Of a DNA stretch of 64,000 nt, positions 1-7,439 are shown piece after piece (positions within the stretch are counted from its first letter, which is position 1; the number at the start of each line of letters is the position of its first letter). The stretch is from Cognaticolwellia beringensis (GTDB taxonomy: Bacteria; Pseudomonadota; Gammaproteobacteria; Enterobacterales; Alteromonadaceae): NCBI RefSeq assembly GCF_002076895.1, contig NZ_CP020465.1:806001-870000 (forward strand). The letters run 5' to 3'. A program made the position numbers and the translations under genes. Below the pieces are notes generated by a model, which was not told the DNA's origin, made no database searches, and saw nothing but the letters and a program-made list of their open reading frames with translations.

Positions 1-3000
1 AAAGTAAGGAACGTTGCTGTAACCAAACCACCAACAATTACCGTGGCTAATGGTCGTTGTATCTCAGAGCCTACACCGCTTGACATGATAATAGGAATCA
101 AACCAAGGGCGGAAGTAATCGCTGTCATCAGTACAGGGCGAAGCCTTGATACAGCGCCTTCGTAAACGGCTTTGGAAATACTTTCCGTACCTGTTTGAAT
201 GCGTAAATTAATCGCTTCAACCATAACCACACCATTAAGAACAGCAACACCAAATAAGGTAATAAAACCAATCGAGCTAGGTACAGATAGGTATTGACCA
301 GAAATATATAAGGCGACAACCCCACCAATCATAGCTAAAGGTAAATTAACGAGGATGAGCATGGCTTGACCAACACTGGCAAAAGCAAAATATAATAAGA
401 GCGCTATCATGGCAATAGAAAGTGGTACAACGATAGAGAGTCTTTGTTGTGCCCTTTGTTGATTTTCAAATTGCCCACCGATATCAACGGAATACCCGGG
501 AGGTAAATCAACCTTACTCTCAATTGCTTCTCGAATATCTTTTACGACACTACCCATGTCTCGCCCTTGTACATTGGCTTGAATAACGACGCGTCGCTGA
601 ACATCATCTCGACGTACCTGAGGAGGGCCAGATTCAATGGCAATATCGGCAACATCACCTAGCCGTACCCATGCACCTGTTGGGGCTTGTAGTCGTAAAT
701 CAGCAATAGTTTGTTGCTGATTTCTAAACTCTTTGGCTATTCGCAGGTAAATGTCATAACGCTCATTTCCATTAATGACTTGTCCTACTTCGTGGCCACC
801 AATACCATTACGCACTAATCTCATCACATCACCAACCGATAAACCGTATCGAGATAATTGACGACGGTTTGGTCTAACGACTAACTGAGATTCACCTGCT
901 ATTGGCTCCATAGCGACATCCCTTGCACCATCAACACCTTGAATAGCATTAACTATAGCCTGGCCTTGCTGAGCAAGGATATCGAGATCAGCACCAAATA
1001 GTTTTATGGCTAACTGCGCTTTAACACCAGAAAGTAATTCATCTACTCTTGTTGCTATCGGTTGAGAAAAATTCAGTAGTAAACCTGGAAATTGCTCAAG
1101 CTTTACTTCCATCAAACCTTGAAGTTCATGGCGTGTTTTAGCACTGGTCCACTCTACAACTGGTTTGAGACCAATATAGATTTCAATGTTACTGACCGGC
1201 TCTGGATCGCCACCAATTTCTGCTCGGCCAATACGACTGGTAGCATAAATTACTTCAGGAAATTCAAGTAATATTTTTTCCAATTTAGGTGAAACTGAAA
1301 GGGCAGTCGCTAAACTGGTTGAAGGGGCCATGGTTACCCGTAAATTAATAGTGCCTTCTTCAAGCTCTGGCACAAATTCAGTGCCTAAATTTGGCACTAA
1401 AAATAACATACCAACAAGCAAGGCTCCAGACCCGATAAGAACTACTTTTTTGGCGTTCATCGCTTTTGTTAAACTACTGCGGTAAAGCTTTTCTAGCACA
1501 CTAACGAAAGGGCTGGTTCGTGCTTTAAAACCTCGTTGAAACAGGTAACTGGCTAACGCAGGTACAACAATGAGTGATACCGCTAAAGACGCCACCATAG
1601 CAATCATAATACTAATCGCCATGGGTTGAAATAGTTTGCCTTCAACGCCTTCTAAGCTAAACAAAGGCGCAAAAACCACCATAATAATGGTTACTGCAAA
1701 AAATACAGGCTTAGCGACTTCTCTAGCGGCAATTTGTATACGCAAACTTACATCGATATCTTTTTCGACATCAAAAGGGTTCTCACTGTCATGCGTTCCT
1801 TCATGACGACGGTCTGGCTGACTGAGATGTTTGAAAATATTTTCCATCATCACCACCGCACCATCTACCATCATCCCTATAGCGACCGCTAAACCACCCA
1901 GTGACATTAAATTCGCAGACAAGCCATTGTAAGCCATAATCATTAATGCCATACCAACAGAAAGCGGGATAGAAATAAGTACCAGTAAAACTGCGCGGAT
2001 ATTCAGTAAGAAAAGCACCAGCACAATAACAATAAAGACAAAAGCCAAAATCAATGCCTGCGAAACTGTACTGACGGCTTTTTCAATGAGGTCTGCTTGA
2101 TCATAAATAGGTTCAAACGTCACTCCTTTTGGTAGGGCTTGTTGGATGAGCGGTATTCTGTCTTTTATGCCATCAATGGCAACTTTGGTATTTGCGCCCA
2201 TACGTTTCAAAACAATACCCGATACAACTTCACCTAGAAATTTGCTTCCGTTAGCACCGACACGTTTTGTCATCGTGACCGCGCCTTGTCTAATTTCGCT
2301 TCCAAACTCAACAGTTGCCACATCAGCAAGATAAACAACAGTACCTTCAATTGTTTTAACAGGAATTTGTTTTAGTTCTTCAATACCTTTTTCATCACTA
2401 CTTAACCAACCAACGCCTCTAATAATAAGTTGCTCTTGGCCTCTATCCATATACCAGCCACCCGCATTGTCATTATTATCATCCAATGCATTAGCAATAT
2501 CTTCTTGGGTCAATTGGTAAGCCAGTAAACGTGAAGGATTAATATTCACTTGATATTGTTTAACATTTCCACCAAAGGCTAAGACATCCGTTACTCCGTC
2601 TACTGGCATTAATAATAATTTAACCACCCAATCATTTAGACTTCGAAGTGACGTACTGTCATAACCAGAATCTTCATCAGCGAGTAGTAAATATTGATAT
2701 ACCTGCCCCAAACCAGAGGTGTTTGGACCAATTTCAGGTGTTCCAACACCTTCAGGTATTAATTCTTTTGCTGATTGCAATCGCTCAAAAACCAATTGAC
2801 GAGCAAAATAAATATCAGTGCCTTCCTTGAAGACAACCGTAATACCAGACAAACCTGTTTTGGAAATAGAGCGTACTTCTTCAACATCAGGTAAGGCATA
2901 CATTACCGCTTCGATAGGAAAGGTAATGAGTTGTTCTACTTCTTCTGAAGCCAAACCTGGGGCTTCAGTATTTATGGCTACTTGCACGTTGGTCACATCT

Positions 3001-3119
3001 GGAAATGCATCCAAATTCAAACGAGGAATAGTAAAAAAGGCCGAAGCCGTTAACGCAATCAAGGCAAGTATCACCAATAATCGGTTAGCGACAGACCAGT
3101 CAATCAAACGATTTAACAT
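1..3119 (-). CDS. czcA: Heavy-metal efflux RND pump, CzcA/CusA family (3' end outside window)
   Basis: Inner-membrane proton-driven pump that exports metal cations through the CzcB/CzcC partners just upstream. The frame is open from an ATG at 3119 to the left edge, so about 1040 residues are visible and only the last TM segments are missing. The N-terminus has the family signature LDAFPDVTNVQV, and TSGLGQVYQY, FGGNVKQYQV and GTEFVPELEEG follow as in HME-RND pumps. The TM4 proton-relay motif reads AIGMMVDGAVVMMEN (A413, D419, E426). The first acidic residue of the CzcA-type DFG motif is therefore Ala here, unlike the second pump at 14029. The gene follows czcB by 26 bp and is the last visible gene of a small protein-czcC-czcB-czcA operon. 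The metal is not proven; zinc, cadmium, lead or cobalt are likely from the context. Confidence 0.95.
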   Translation of the reverse strand, partial: MLNRLIDWSVANRLLVILALIALTASAFFTIPRLNLDAFPDVTNVQVAINTEAPGLASEEVEQLITFPIEAVMYALPDVEEVRSISKTGLSGITVVFKEGTDIYFARQLVFERLQSAKELIPEGVGTPEIGPNTSGLGQVYQYLLLADEDSGYDSTSLRSLNDWVVKLLLMPVDGVTDVLAFGGNVKQYQVNINPSRLLAYQLTQEDIANALDDNNDNAGGWYMDRGQEQLIIRGVGWLSSDEKGIEELKQIPVKTIEGTVVYLADVATVEFGSEIRQGAVTMTKRVGANGSKFLGEVVSGIVLKRMGANTKVAIDGIKDRIPLIQQALPKGVTFEPIYDQADLIEKAVSTVSQALILAFVFIVIVLVLFLLNIRAVLLVLISIPLSVGMALMIMAYNGLSANLMSLGGLAVAIGMMVDGAVVMMENIFKHLSQPDRRHEGTHDSENPFDVEKDIDVSLRIQIAAREVAKPVFFAVTIIMVVFAPLFSLEGVEGKLFQPMAISIMIAMVASLAVSLIVVPALASYLFQRGFKARTSPFVSVLEKLYRSSLTKAMNAKKVVLIGSGALLVGMLFLVPNLGTEFVPELEEGTINLRVTMAPSTSLATALSVSPKLEKILLEFPEVIYATSRIGRAEIGGDPEPVSNIEIYIGLKPVVEWTSAKTRHELQGLMEVKLEQFPGLLLNFSQPIATRVDELLSGVKAQLAIKLFGADLDILAQQGQAIVNAIQGVDGARDVAMEPIAGESQLVVRPNRRQLSRYGLSVGDVMRLVRNGIGGHEVGQVINGNERYDIYLRIAKEFRNQQQTIADLRLQAPTGAWVRLGDVADIAIESGPPQVRRDDVQRRVVIQANVQGRDMGSVVKDIREAIESKVDLPPGYSVDIGGQFENQQRAQQRLSIVVPLSIAMIALLLYFAFASVGQAMLILVNLPLAMIGGVVALYISGQYLSVPSSIGFITLFGVAVLNGVVMVEAINLRIQTGTESISKAVYEGAVSRLRPVLMTAITSALGLIPIIMSSGVGSEIQRPLATVIVGGLVTATFLT

Positions 3120-3145
3120 GTGTTAGTTCTCCAATTATCAATAAA

Positions 3146-4462
3146 TTAATGGTTATGTGCGTCAAAACTGCCTTTGGCAATTTCCGCGGCAACATAAAAA
3201 GCGCCAGTTGTGACAATTTTAGAGCCTGCTGGTAAACCATGAATTTCACGCAATTTTCCCAGTTGTCGTCCCAATTCAATTTCGACGCCTTTAAATTCAC
3301 CATTTTCTTCAACAAAGACCATCCAATCACCATCACTACCACGCATTAATGCTTCTTCAGGCACAGTCAGAACTTTTTTGTCTGTTTCAAGGGCAAAATA
3401 GATATCAGCAAATAAACCGGGATGAAGCTTATGACCGTCATTTTGAACCTGTAAACGTATAATGCGTGTGCGAGTTACTGGGTCTATGGTATGAGCTTTT
3501 TGAGTGACCGTAGCTATGTATGTATTGTTACCTACATTTACTTGCGCCTTTGAATTTTCAGGTAAGTCCAATTCCATTGATGGAGCTAAACGTGCTTCAA
3601 CCCATAACGTATCCTCATCAGCCAGATCAAATAAAGTACCGCCGGATTCTATGCGTTGTCCTTGACGGAAATTATCAGATAATACCGCGCCAGAAGTCTC
3701 TGCGTTTAGGGTGTATTGTCCAAGTTTTTTAGTGTTGGTAGCCAAAGAGGTAATAGCGTCAGCAGATAAGCCAAACGCATATAATCGTCCTAAGTCAGCC
3801 TCAAAATCGGTCTGAGCTTCTATAAAGCGTTTATCACCTACCGCTTTTCGACCAAGTTTTTGAACCCTTTTCCATTCTGAATCAGCGAGCCTATAGCTGG
3901 CTTGTGCTTCAGCCATTGACTCACTAAATAGGGTGACTAACGGTTGATTGATTTCAACATGATCACCTAAAGCAACATGGCGTTTTAGTATCACCGAATC
4001 TACTCTTGGCGAGACTAAATAACTGGTATAGTCATTCGCTTTTATCTCTCCTTGAGCATAAATACTGTAAGCCATCGCCTGAGGCTCTAGTACGGTTATG
4101 TTAATTTCAGCTAAATTTAATTGTTCCTTTGAAAGTTTAACTCCCGCACCTTCTTCTTCGTGTTCATTTTTACCTTCATGTCCATGCCCATCGTCTTTTT
4201 CTTCTTCGTGCTCATTTTTACCTTCATGTCCATGCCCATCGTCTTTTTCTTCTTCGTGCTCATTTTTACCTTCATGCCCATGCCCGTCGTTTTTTTCTTC
4301 TTTGTGTTCATTTTTAGCTTCATGTCCATGTCCATCATCTTTTTCTTCAACATGCTTTTCGGCTTTTTCAGATGATTGAACATTTGCAAATGTCGCAGTA
4401 GTTATGGTTGTTATCCCACAAAAAAGTGCGGCCAGCGTTATTAATTTAATTTGCTTATTCAT
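3146..4462 (-). CDS. czcB: CzcB-type membrane fusion protein with His-rich repeats
   Basis: Periplasmic adaptor that links the RND pump at 1-3119 to the outer-membrane channel. I chose the ATG at 4462 because GGAA lies 7 bp upstream; an in-frame ATG at 4486 adds 8 residues and has no ribosome site. Residues 1-26 are a signal peptide ending TATFA. Residues 39-102 are four copies of a 16-residue unit of the type EEKDDGHGHEGKNEHE, rich in His, Asp and Glu. After this come the lipoyl half, an alpha-hairpin (about residues 185-260, including ESMAEAQASYRLADSEWKR), the second lipoyl half and the beta-barrel (VTVPEEALMRG). A His-rich N-terminal segment is known in metal adaptors and is thought to buffer metal. 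The length of 438 residues is normal for the family. Confidence 0.93.
   Translation of the reverse strand: MNKQIKLITLAALFCGITTITTATFANVQSSEKAEKHVEEKDDGHGHEAKNEHKEEKNDGHGHEGKNEHEEEKDDGHGHEGKNEHEEEKDDGHGHEGKNEHEEEGAGVKLSKEQLNLAEINITVLEPQAMAYSIYAQGEIKANDYTSYLVSPRVDSVILKRHVALGDHVEINQPLVTLFSESMAEAQASYRLADSEWKRVQKLGRKAVGDKRFIEAQTDFEADLGRLYAFGLSADAITSLATNTKKLGQYTLNAETSGAVLSDNFRQGQRIESGGTLFDLADEDTLWVEARLAPSMELDLPENSKAQVNVGNNTYIATVTQKAHTIDPVTRTRIIRLQVQNDGHKLHPGLFADIYFALETDKKVLTVPEEALMRGSDGDWMVFVEENGEFKGVEIELGRQLGKLREIHGLPAGSKIVTTGAFYVAAEIAKGSFDAHNH
4157..4348 (-). repeat. Four in-frame 48-bp tandem repeats inside czcB
   Basis: Four adjacent copies of 48 bp, each coding 16 residues with two GHGH/NEH metal-ligand clusters. 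The copies differ at only a few positions (AKNEHK, KNDGHGHEG, KDDGHGHEG). The near identity at DNA level suggests recent expansion by slippage or unequal exchange, and copy number may vary between strains. Confidence 0.95.
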
Positions 4463-4522
4463 ATATTTTTTCCAAAATTGGTTCATTGACTATTATTTGA
4501 TTCTTGATAATGCCTTTAATAT

Positions 4523-5767
4523 TCAAAGCTGAGATAATTGCAGAGTCGCGGCCTTAATTTGGCCTACCTGTAATAGCCAGTCTATTTGGCTTAATTGAAA
4601 TTGACTTTGTAATTCAATACCAGCATTAAGACCTTCAGCACGTTGTTGTAATGCAAGTAAATATTCGGTAGTACTTACATCACCGCTTTGCCATTGCTTT
4701 TGCAGTAAATCGCCACTACGTTTTCCTCTTCCATCCATCAATTGTTGCCAACGTTGATAGTTTTTTTGATAAGTGATTAAGGTGTCAGTGCTTGATTGGA
4801 TAGCAAATCTCTGTTTGCGCATAACGGAGCGAAAATTTGCTTCAGCAGCTATTGCTTGTTGATTCGCAGCTCTTGCTTGTGCTGAATAATTGTTACGGAT
4901 ATTCAAAGGCATTGAAAAAGTTACGCCTAACACGTTTTCCCTATCATTTTTTCCTGCGTTAAAACCTATAGTTGGGTCAGCTTTAGTTTCTAACAAAGCT
5001 AGTTGAGCATCACTTCTAGTTATTTGCCACTGTGCTTTTGCCGCTAAGACTAAGGGATGTTGTTCAAGCCATTGAGGTGAAAGTTGATAATTAGTGATAG
5101 TTAAACCTTGCGCAGGTATAACCTCTTTATCTGGCGTCCAATCTCGCAATAGCTCTTTGGTTTGGGCTTCGGCTTGTTTTAATTGAACTTGTACCTTTGC
5201 GGTAACATTCAACATTTGGGATAAACTTAAAAAAGTAAGTTCGGCATCTACTTGCCCTAGATCTCCTGCTTTTTGACGGTCTTTAACGATATCAAGTAAG
5301 GTTTCTAACTGCTTTTCTTGCTCTTGGGCAATAACCGCTTGTTTTTTAGCTGCTTGCCAAGTAATTAACGCTTGTAAAGCTTGCGCTGTCTTTTCTTGAA
5401 CAAGAAAGTCAAAGTGTTTGCTTGCTTGGGTTAAACTAAAGTTAGCTTGTTGCTCTTTCGTTTCTCGCTTATCCCACCAATCAATCGTTTGATTAATACC
5501 AATAGAATAATTATTAGCGTCACCTTCTCGTTCATAACCTGTCTCTAATTCAGGATTATAAAGTGGTTGCTTGTTTCCTTCAGCATTTGAAAAAACAGCA
5601 TTCATTTCTTCTTTGGCGGCAATAATATCGGGATGTTTGTTTATTTGCATCGATAACCAAGATGTCGATGTTGTTTGTGCATTTACGCTTTGTATATTAA
5701 TTAAAATAGCCAAAGACATACTGACGCATAGCACAGCGCCAATATTTTTTTGAAAAAATATTTTCAT
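4523..5767 (-). CDS. czcC: CzcC-type outer-membrane efflux protein (TolC family)
   Basis: Outer-membrane channel of the first CzcCBA pump. The protein has 414 residues, the usual length for CzcC. A signal peptide covers about residues 1-30 (ending SVNAQ), followed by SWLSMQINKHPDIIAAKEE, the first TolC-repeat helix. The second repeat begins near LEQHPLVLAAKAQWQ, and glycine-rich strands (GFNAGKNDRENVLGVTFSMPL) precede the last coiled coil. It lies 61 bp before czcB in the same direction. It is only distantly similar to the second CzcC at 11765, so the two operons do not look like a recent duplication. Confidence 0.92.
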   Translation of the reverse strand: MKIFFQKNIGAVLCVSMSLAILINIQSVNAQTTSTSWLSMQINKHPDIIAAKEEMNAVFSNAEGNKQPLYNPELETGYEREGDANNYSIGINQTIDWWDKRETKEQQANFSLTQASKHFDFLVQEKTAQALQALITWQAAKKQAVIAQEQEKQLETLLDIVKDRQKAGDLGQVDAELTFLSLSQMLNVTAKVQVQLKQAEAQTKELLRDWTPDKEVIPAQGLTITNYQLSPQWLEQHPLVLAAKAQWQITRSDAQLALLETKADPTIGFNAGKNDRENVLGVTFSMPLNIRNNYSAQARAANQQAIAAEANFRSVMRKQRFAIQSSTDTLITYQKNYQRWQQLMDGRGKRSGDLLQKQWQSGDVSTTEYLLALQQRAEGLNAGIELQSQFQLSQIDWLLQVGQIKAATLQLSQL

Positions 5768-5870
5768 AAATTAAACTCATATTTATTTAAATAGTGTTAA
5801 CTAACGACAGTGAAATCGTAGTAGACACGAATATAAAGATGCTCAGCTAAACTGAGCTATTCTAATAGAG

Positions 5871-6218
5871 TTAACTTATAGGGGGGATTATTGGGTTATC
5901 GTGAGGAGGGCTTGAATATTGAAATAAATACCCATACTGATGTCCTATTTGATTTGGACGCTCAGTAAAGGTTTGAGCTTGAACGAGCCACTGAATATGA
6001 GATCCATGGCAATGACCACAATGATGACAATCTTTAGCATTATGTTCATTGTCTGTTGGTAATTCTTTGTCAGCTACAAAGCGATCAGATTCATGTGAAT
6101 GTTCAATTTGGATATGCTGAATATCAATTTCATGAATTTCTTGTGAATTTGCAATAGCTACAAATGATTGTAATACAATCAAAATGACTAAAGTAAAATT
6201 CAAAAGCACATTTTTCAC
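5871..6218 (-). CDS. Small exported Cys/His protein at the head of the czc operon
   Basis: I do not recognise the family. The open frame reaches 6296, but that would begin almost at the -10 box. The better start is GTG at 6218, with AAAGG 8 bp upstream. It gives a clean signal peptide (VKNVLLNFTLVILIVLQSF..AIANS) and a 115-residue product. The mature part is His/Asp/Glu-rich, then carries a metal-ligand cluster CHHCGHCHGSH, and ends in Pro-rich SSPPHDNPIIPPIS. A protein of the same plan lies before the second czcC (11319). The position, export and Cys/His cluster suggest a periplasmic metal-binding or metal-sensing accessory; this is inference. Confidence 0.75.
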   Translation of the reverse strand: MKNVLLNFTLVILIVLQSFVAIANSQEIHEIDIQHIQIEHSHESDRFVADKELPTDNEHNAKDCHHCGHCHGSHIQWLVQAQTFTERPNQIGHQYGYLFQYSSPPHDNPIIPPIS

Positions 6219-6308
6219 AGCAAAGACCTTTAAGGATACATAACACAAATTTATTGAGAAGGTATTTAGAAAATAATTAAATTTAAGAATATTCAAAATA
6301 ACCGCACA

Positions 6309-6339
6309 ACAATAACATCTATAGTAGCTATAGAGTCAA
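6309..6339 (-). promoter_or_regulatory. MerR-type promoter/operator of the first czc operon
   Basis: On the minus strand, -35 TTGACT (6339-6334) and -10 TATTGT (6314-6309) are 19 bp apart, the long spacing that MerR regulators untwist. The spacer holds the dyad CTATAG-3-CTATAG (6319-6333). It matches the form of known CadR/PbrR operators and the three other sites in this window. It drives 5871-6218 and czcCBA. Confidence 0.9.
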
Positions 6340-6388
6340 GAAATATTTTCAGAATTAGCTAGATAACCCTTTTTTCATTTTATAATGA

Positions 6389-7099
6389 TTATTTAATTAG
6401 TTTTCTAATGCTTTCTACATTTTTATTGATTAGATGTCGAATGACATTTTTATATAGCCAATTTTTAATGCCAGACAAATTAGTGCCATATTTCTCATAG
6501 AATTCATCTGGGGTGTTAAAAATACCAAAGTCATCATGTATACCTTCTTTTTGAATAAAGGTATCTTTGCCTGACCATTCCACTTGTGGATCTAATAAAC
6601 ACTTTGTTGCAATACCATATCCGCAAAAATTATTTTTCACATTTTTAAACTTAGATTGAATAGATTTTAGATACGAGTCATCAATAATAAAGCCTTCTAG
6701 ATTGATCCAATTATCTTCAAAAAACACTTCAACCCAGCTATGAATAATGAATTCTGGAGCAAGCCACATAATGTAATTGGGTATAGCACCTTTTTGTAAG
6801 CTTTTCTCAATAGTAAATCCGTGAAATCTACAAGGAATATCCAATGCTCTTAATAAAGCCATTAAAAGAGTTCCTTTAGTATTGCATTGACCATACCCTT
6901 CAGCTAAAACAAAGCTCGCACTTATATCATCACGATTGTTATATCCAAACTTTATTTCATCTTTAACAAAACTGTAAGCAGCCCCTATTTTTTCAAAATC
7001 ATCAAGAGAATTCCAGCCTCTATTTTTGATCAAGTCTGTAATTAGAGGGGTATCGTAATCTAGAATATTCGATTTCTTTAAATATATATTTGATTTCAT
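6389..7099 (-). CDS. Transglutaminase-like cysteine protease-fold protein
   Basis: The 236-residue protein has no signal peptide and so is probably cytoplasmic. The transglutaminase-core signature is visible: GYGQCNTKGTLLMALLRAL (Cys72), then IIHSWVEVFFEDNWINLEG with His120. Where the family usually has the catalytic Asp, Glu135 is found, so the triad is Cys-His-Glu. The substrate cannot be told from sequence. The gene has its own MerR-type promoter about 107 bp upstream (7206-7236). The 3' end of a second copy survives at 7292-7358, so the gene was once tandemly duplicated with its promoter. A role in metal stress is inferred from this regulation only. Confidence 0.8.
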   Translation of the reverse strand: MKSNIYLKKSNILDYDTPLITDLIKNRGWNSLDDFEKIGAAYSFVKDEIKFGYNNRDDISASFVLAEGYGQCNTKGTLLMALLRALDIPCRFHGFTIEKSLQKGAIPNYIMWLAPEFIIHSWVEVFFEDNWINLEGFIIDDSYLKSIQSKFKNVKNNFCGYGIATKCLLDPQVEWSGKDTFIQKEGIHDDFGIFNTPDEFYEKYGTNLSGIKNWLYKNVIRHLINKNVESIRKLIK

Positions 7100-7205
7100 A
7101 GGATTCTGCTTTACTAATTCAGTTGCTGGCTAAAACGAGCAATAGTCATTAATATATGCTCGTTATTTATTTTGTTATTAACAGCTTATAGGTCAACACA
7201 TCAAC

Positions 7206-7236
7206 ACTATAATCTCTATAGTAACTATAGGGTCAA
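7206..7236 (-). promoter_or_regulatory. MerR-type promoter of the transglutaminase-like gene
   Basis: On the minus strand, -35 TTGACC (7236-7231) and -10 TATAGT (7211-7206) flank a 19-bp spacer holding CTATAG-3-CTATAG (7216-7230). It is the same architecture as at 6309, 7365 and 9820. The predicted leader to the ATG at 7099 is about 100 nt. Confidence 0.9.
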
Positions 7237-7291
7237 GGATGAATTGACAGAATTAGCTAGATAAATATTTTCAATGTTCATTTTAAAACCA

Positions 7292-7358
7292 TTAGTCATC
7301 GATTTTTCTAATGCTGTCTACATTTTTGTTGATAACACCCAGTTATAAAAATATTTTT
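7292..7358 (-). pseudogene. Remnant 3' end of a second transglutaminase-like gene
   Basis: On the minus strand this stretch reads INKNVDSIRKIDD then a stop, against INKNVESIRKLIK at the end of the intact gene at 6389. A little upstream KKYFYNWV corresponds to KNWLYKNV, with a frame break between the two parts. The similarity continues past the stop: TTATCTAGCTAATTCTG occurs at 7249-7265 and again near 6351-6367, each time followed by the MerR-type promoter. The coding end, spacer and promoter were thus duplicated and most of the second copy was deleted. Confidence 0.8.
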
Positions 7359-7364
7359 TAATAC

Positions 7365-7395
7365 TTTACTCTATAGCAACTATAGGTATTACAAT
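7365..7395 (+). promoter_or_regulatory. MerR-type promoter of the FTR1 permease gene
   Basis: -35 TTTACT (7365-7370) and -10 TACAAT (7390-7395) are separated by 19 bp. The spacer contains CTATAG-CAA-CTATAG (7371-7385). It points right, towards the FTR1 gene, with a Fur box directly after the -10. Confidence 0.88.
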
Positions 7396-7410
7396 TGATA
7401 ATAATTATCA
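7396..7410 (+). promoter_or_regulatory. Fur box overlapping the start of transcription
   Basis: TGATAAT-A-ATTATCA is a perfect match to the published 7-1-7 Fur consensus TGATAATNATTATCA. It begins one base after the -10 hexamer, where bound Fur would block RNA polymerase. The FTR1 gene is therefore predicted to be repressed by Fur-iron and activated by the MerR-type regulator. Confidence 0.8.
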
Positions 7411-7439
7411 TTTGGGCTGTAATATTTAAGGGCCATAGT

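Noticed and set aside
4098..4389. Three overlapping repeat-rich ORFs on both strands
   Set aside because: They are other-frame readings of the His-rich repeats in czcB; the 48-bp period keeps all frames open.
7395..7439. Upstream start giving MIIIIIWAV before the FTR1 protein
   Set aside because: It overlaps the -10 box and Fur box and has no ribosome site; the ATG at 7440 has AAGGG and a normal signal peptide.
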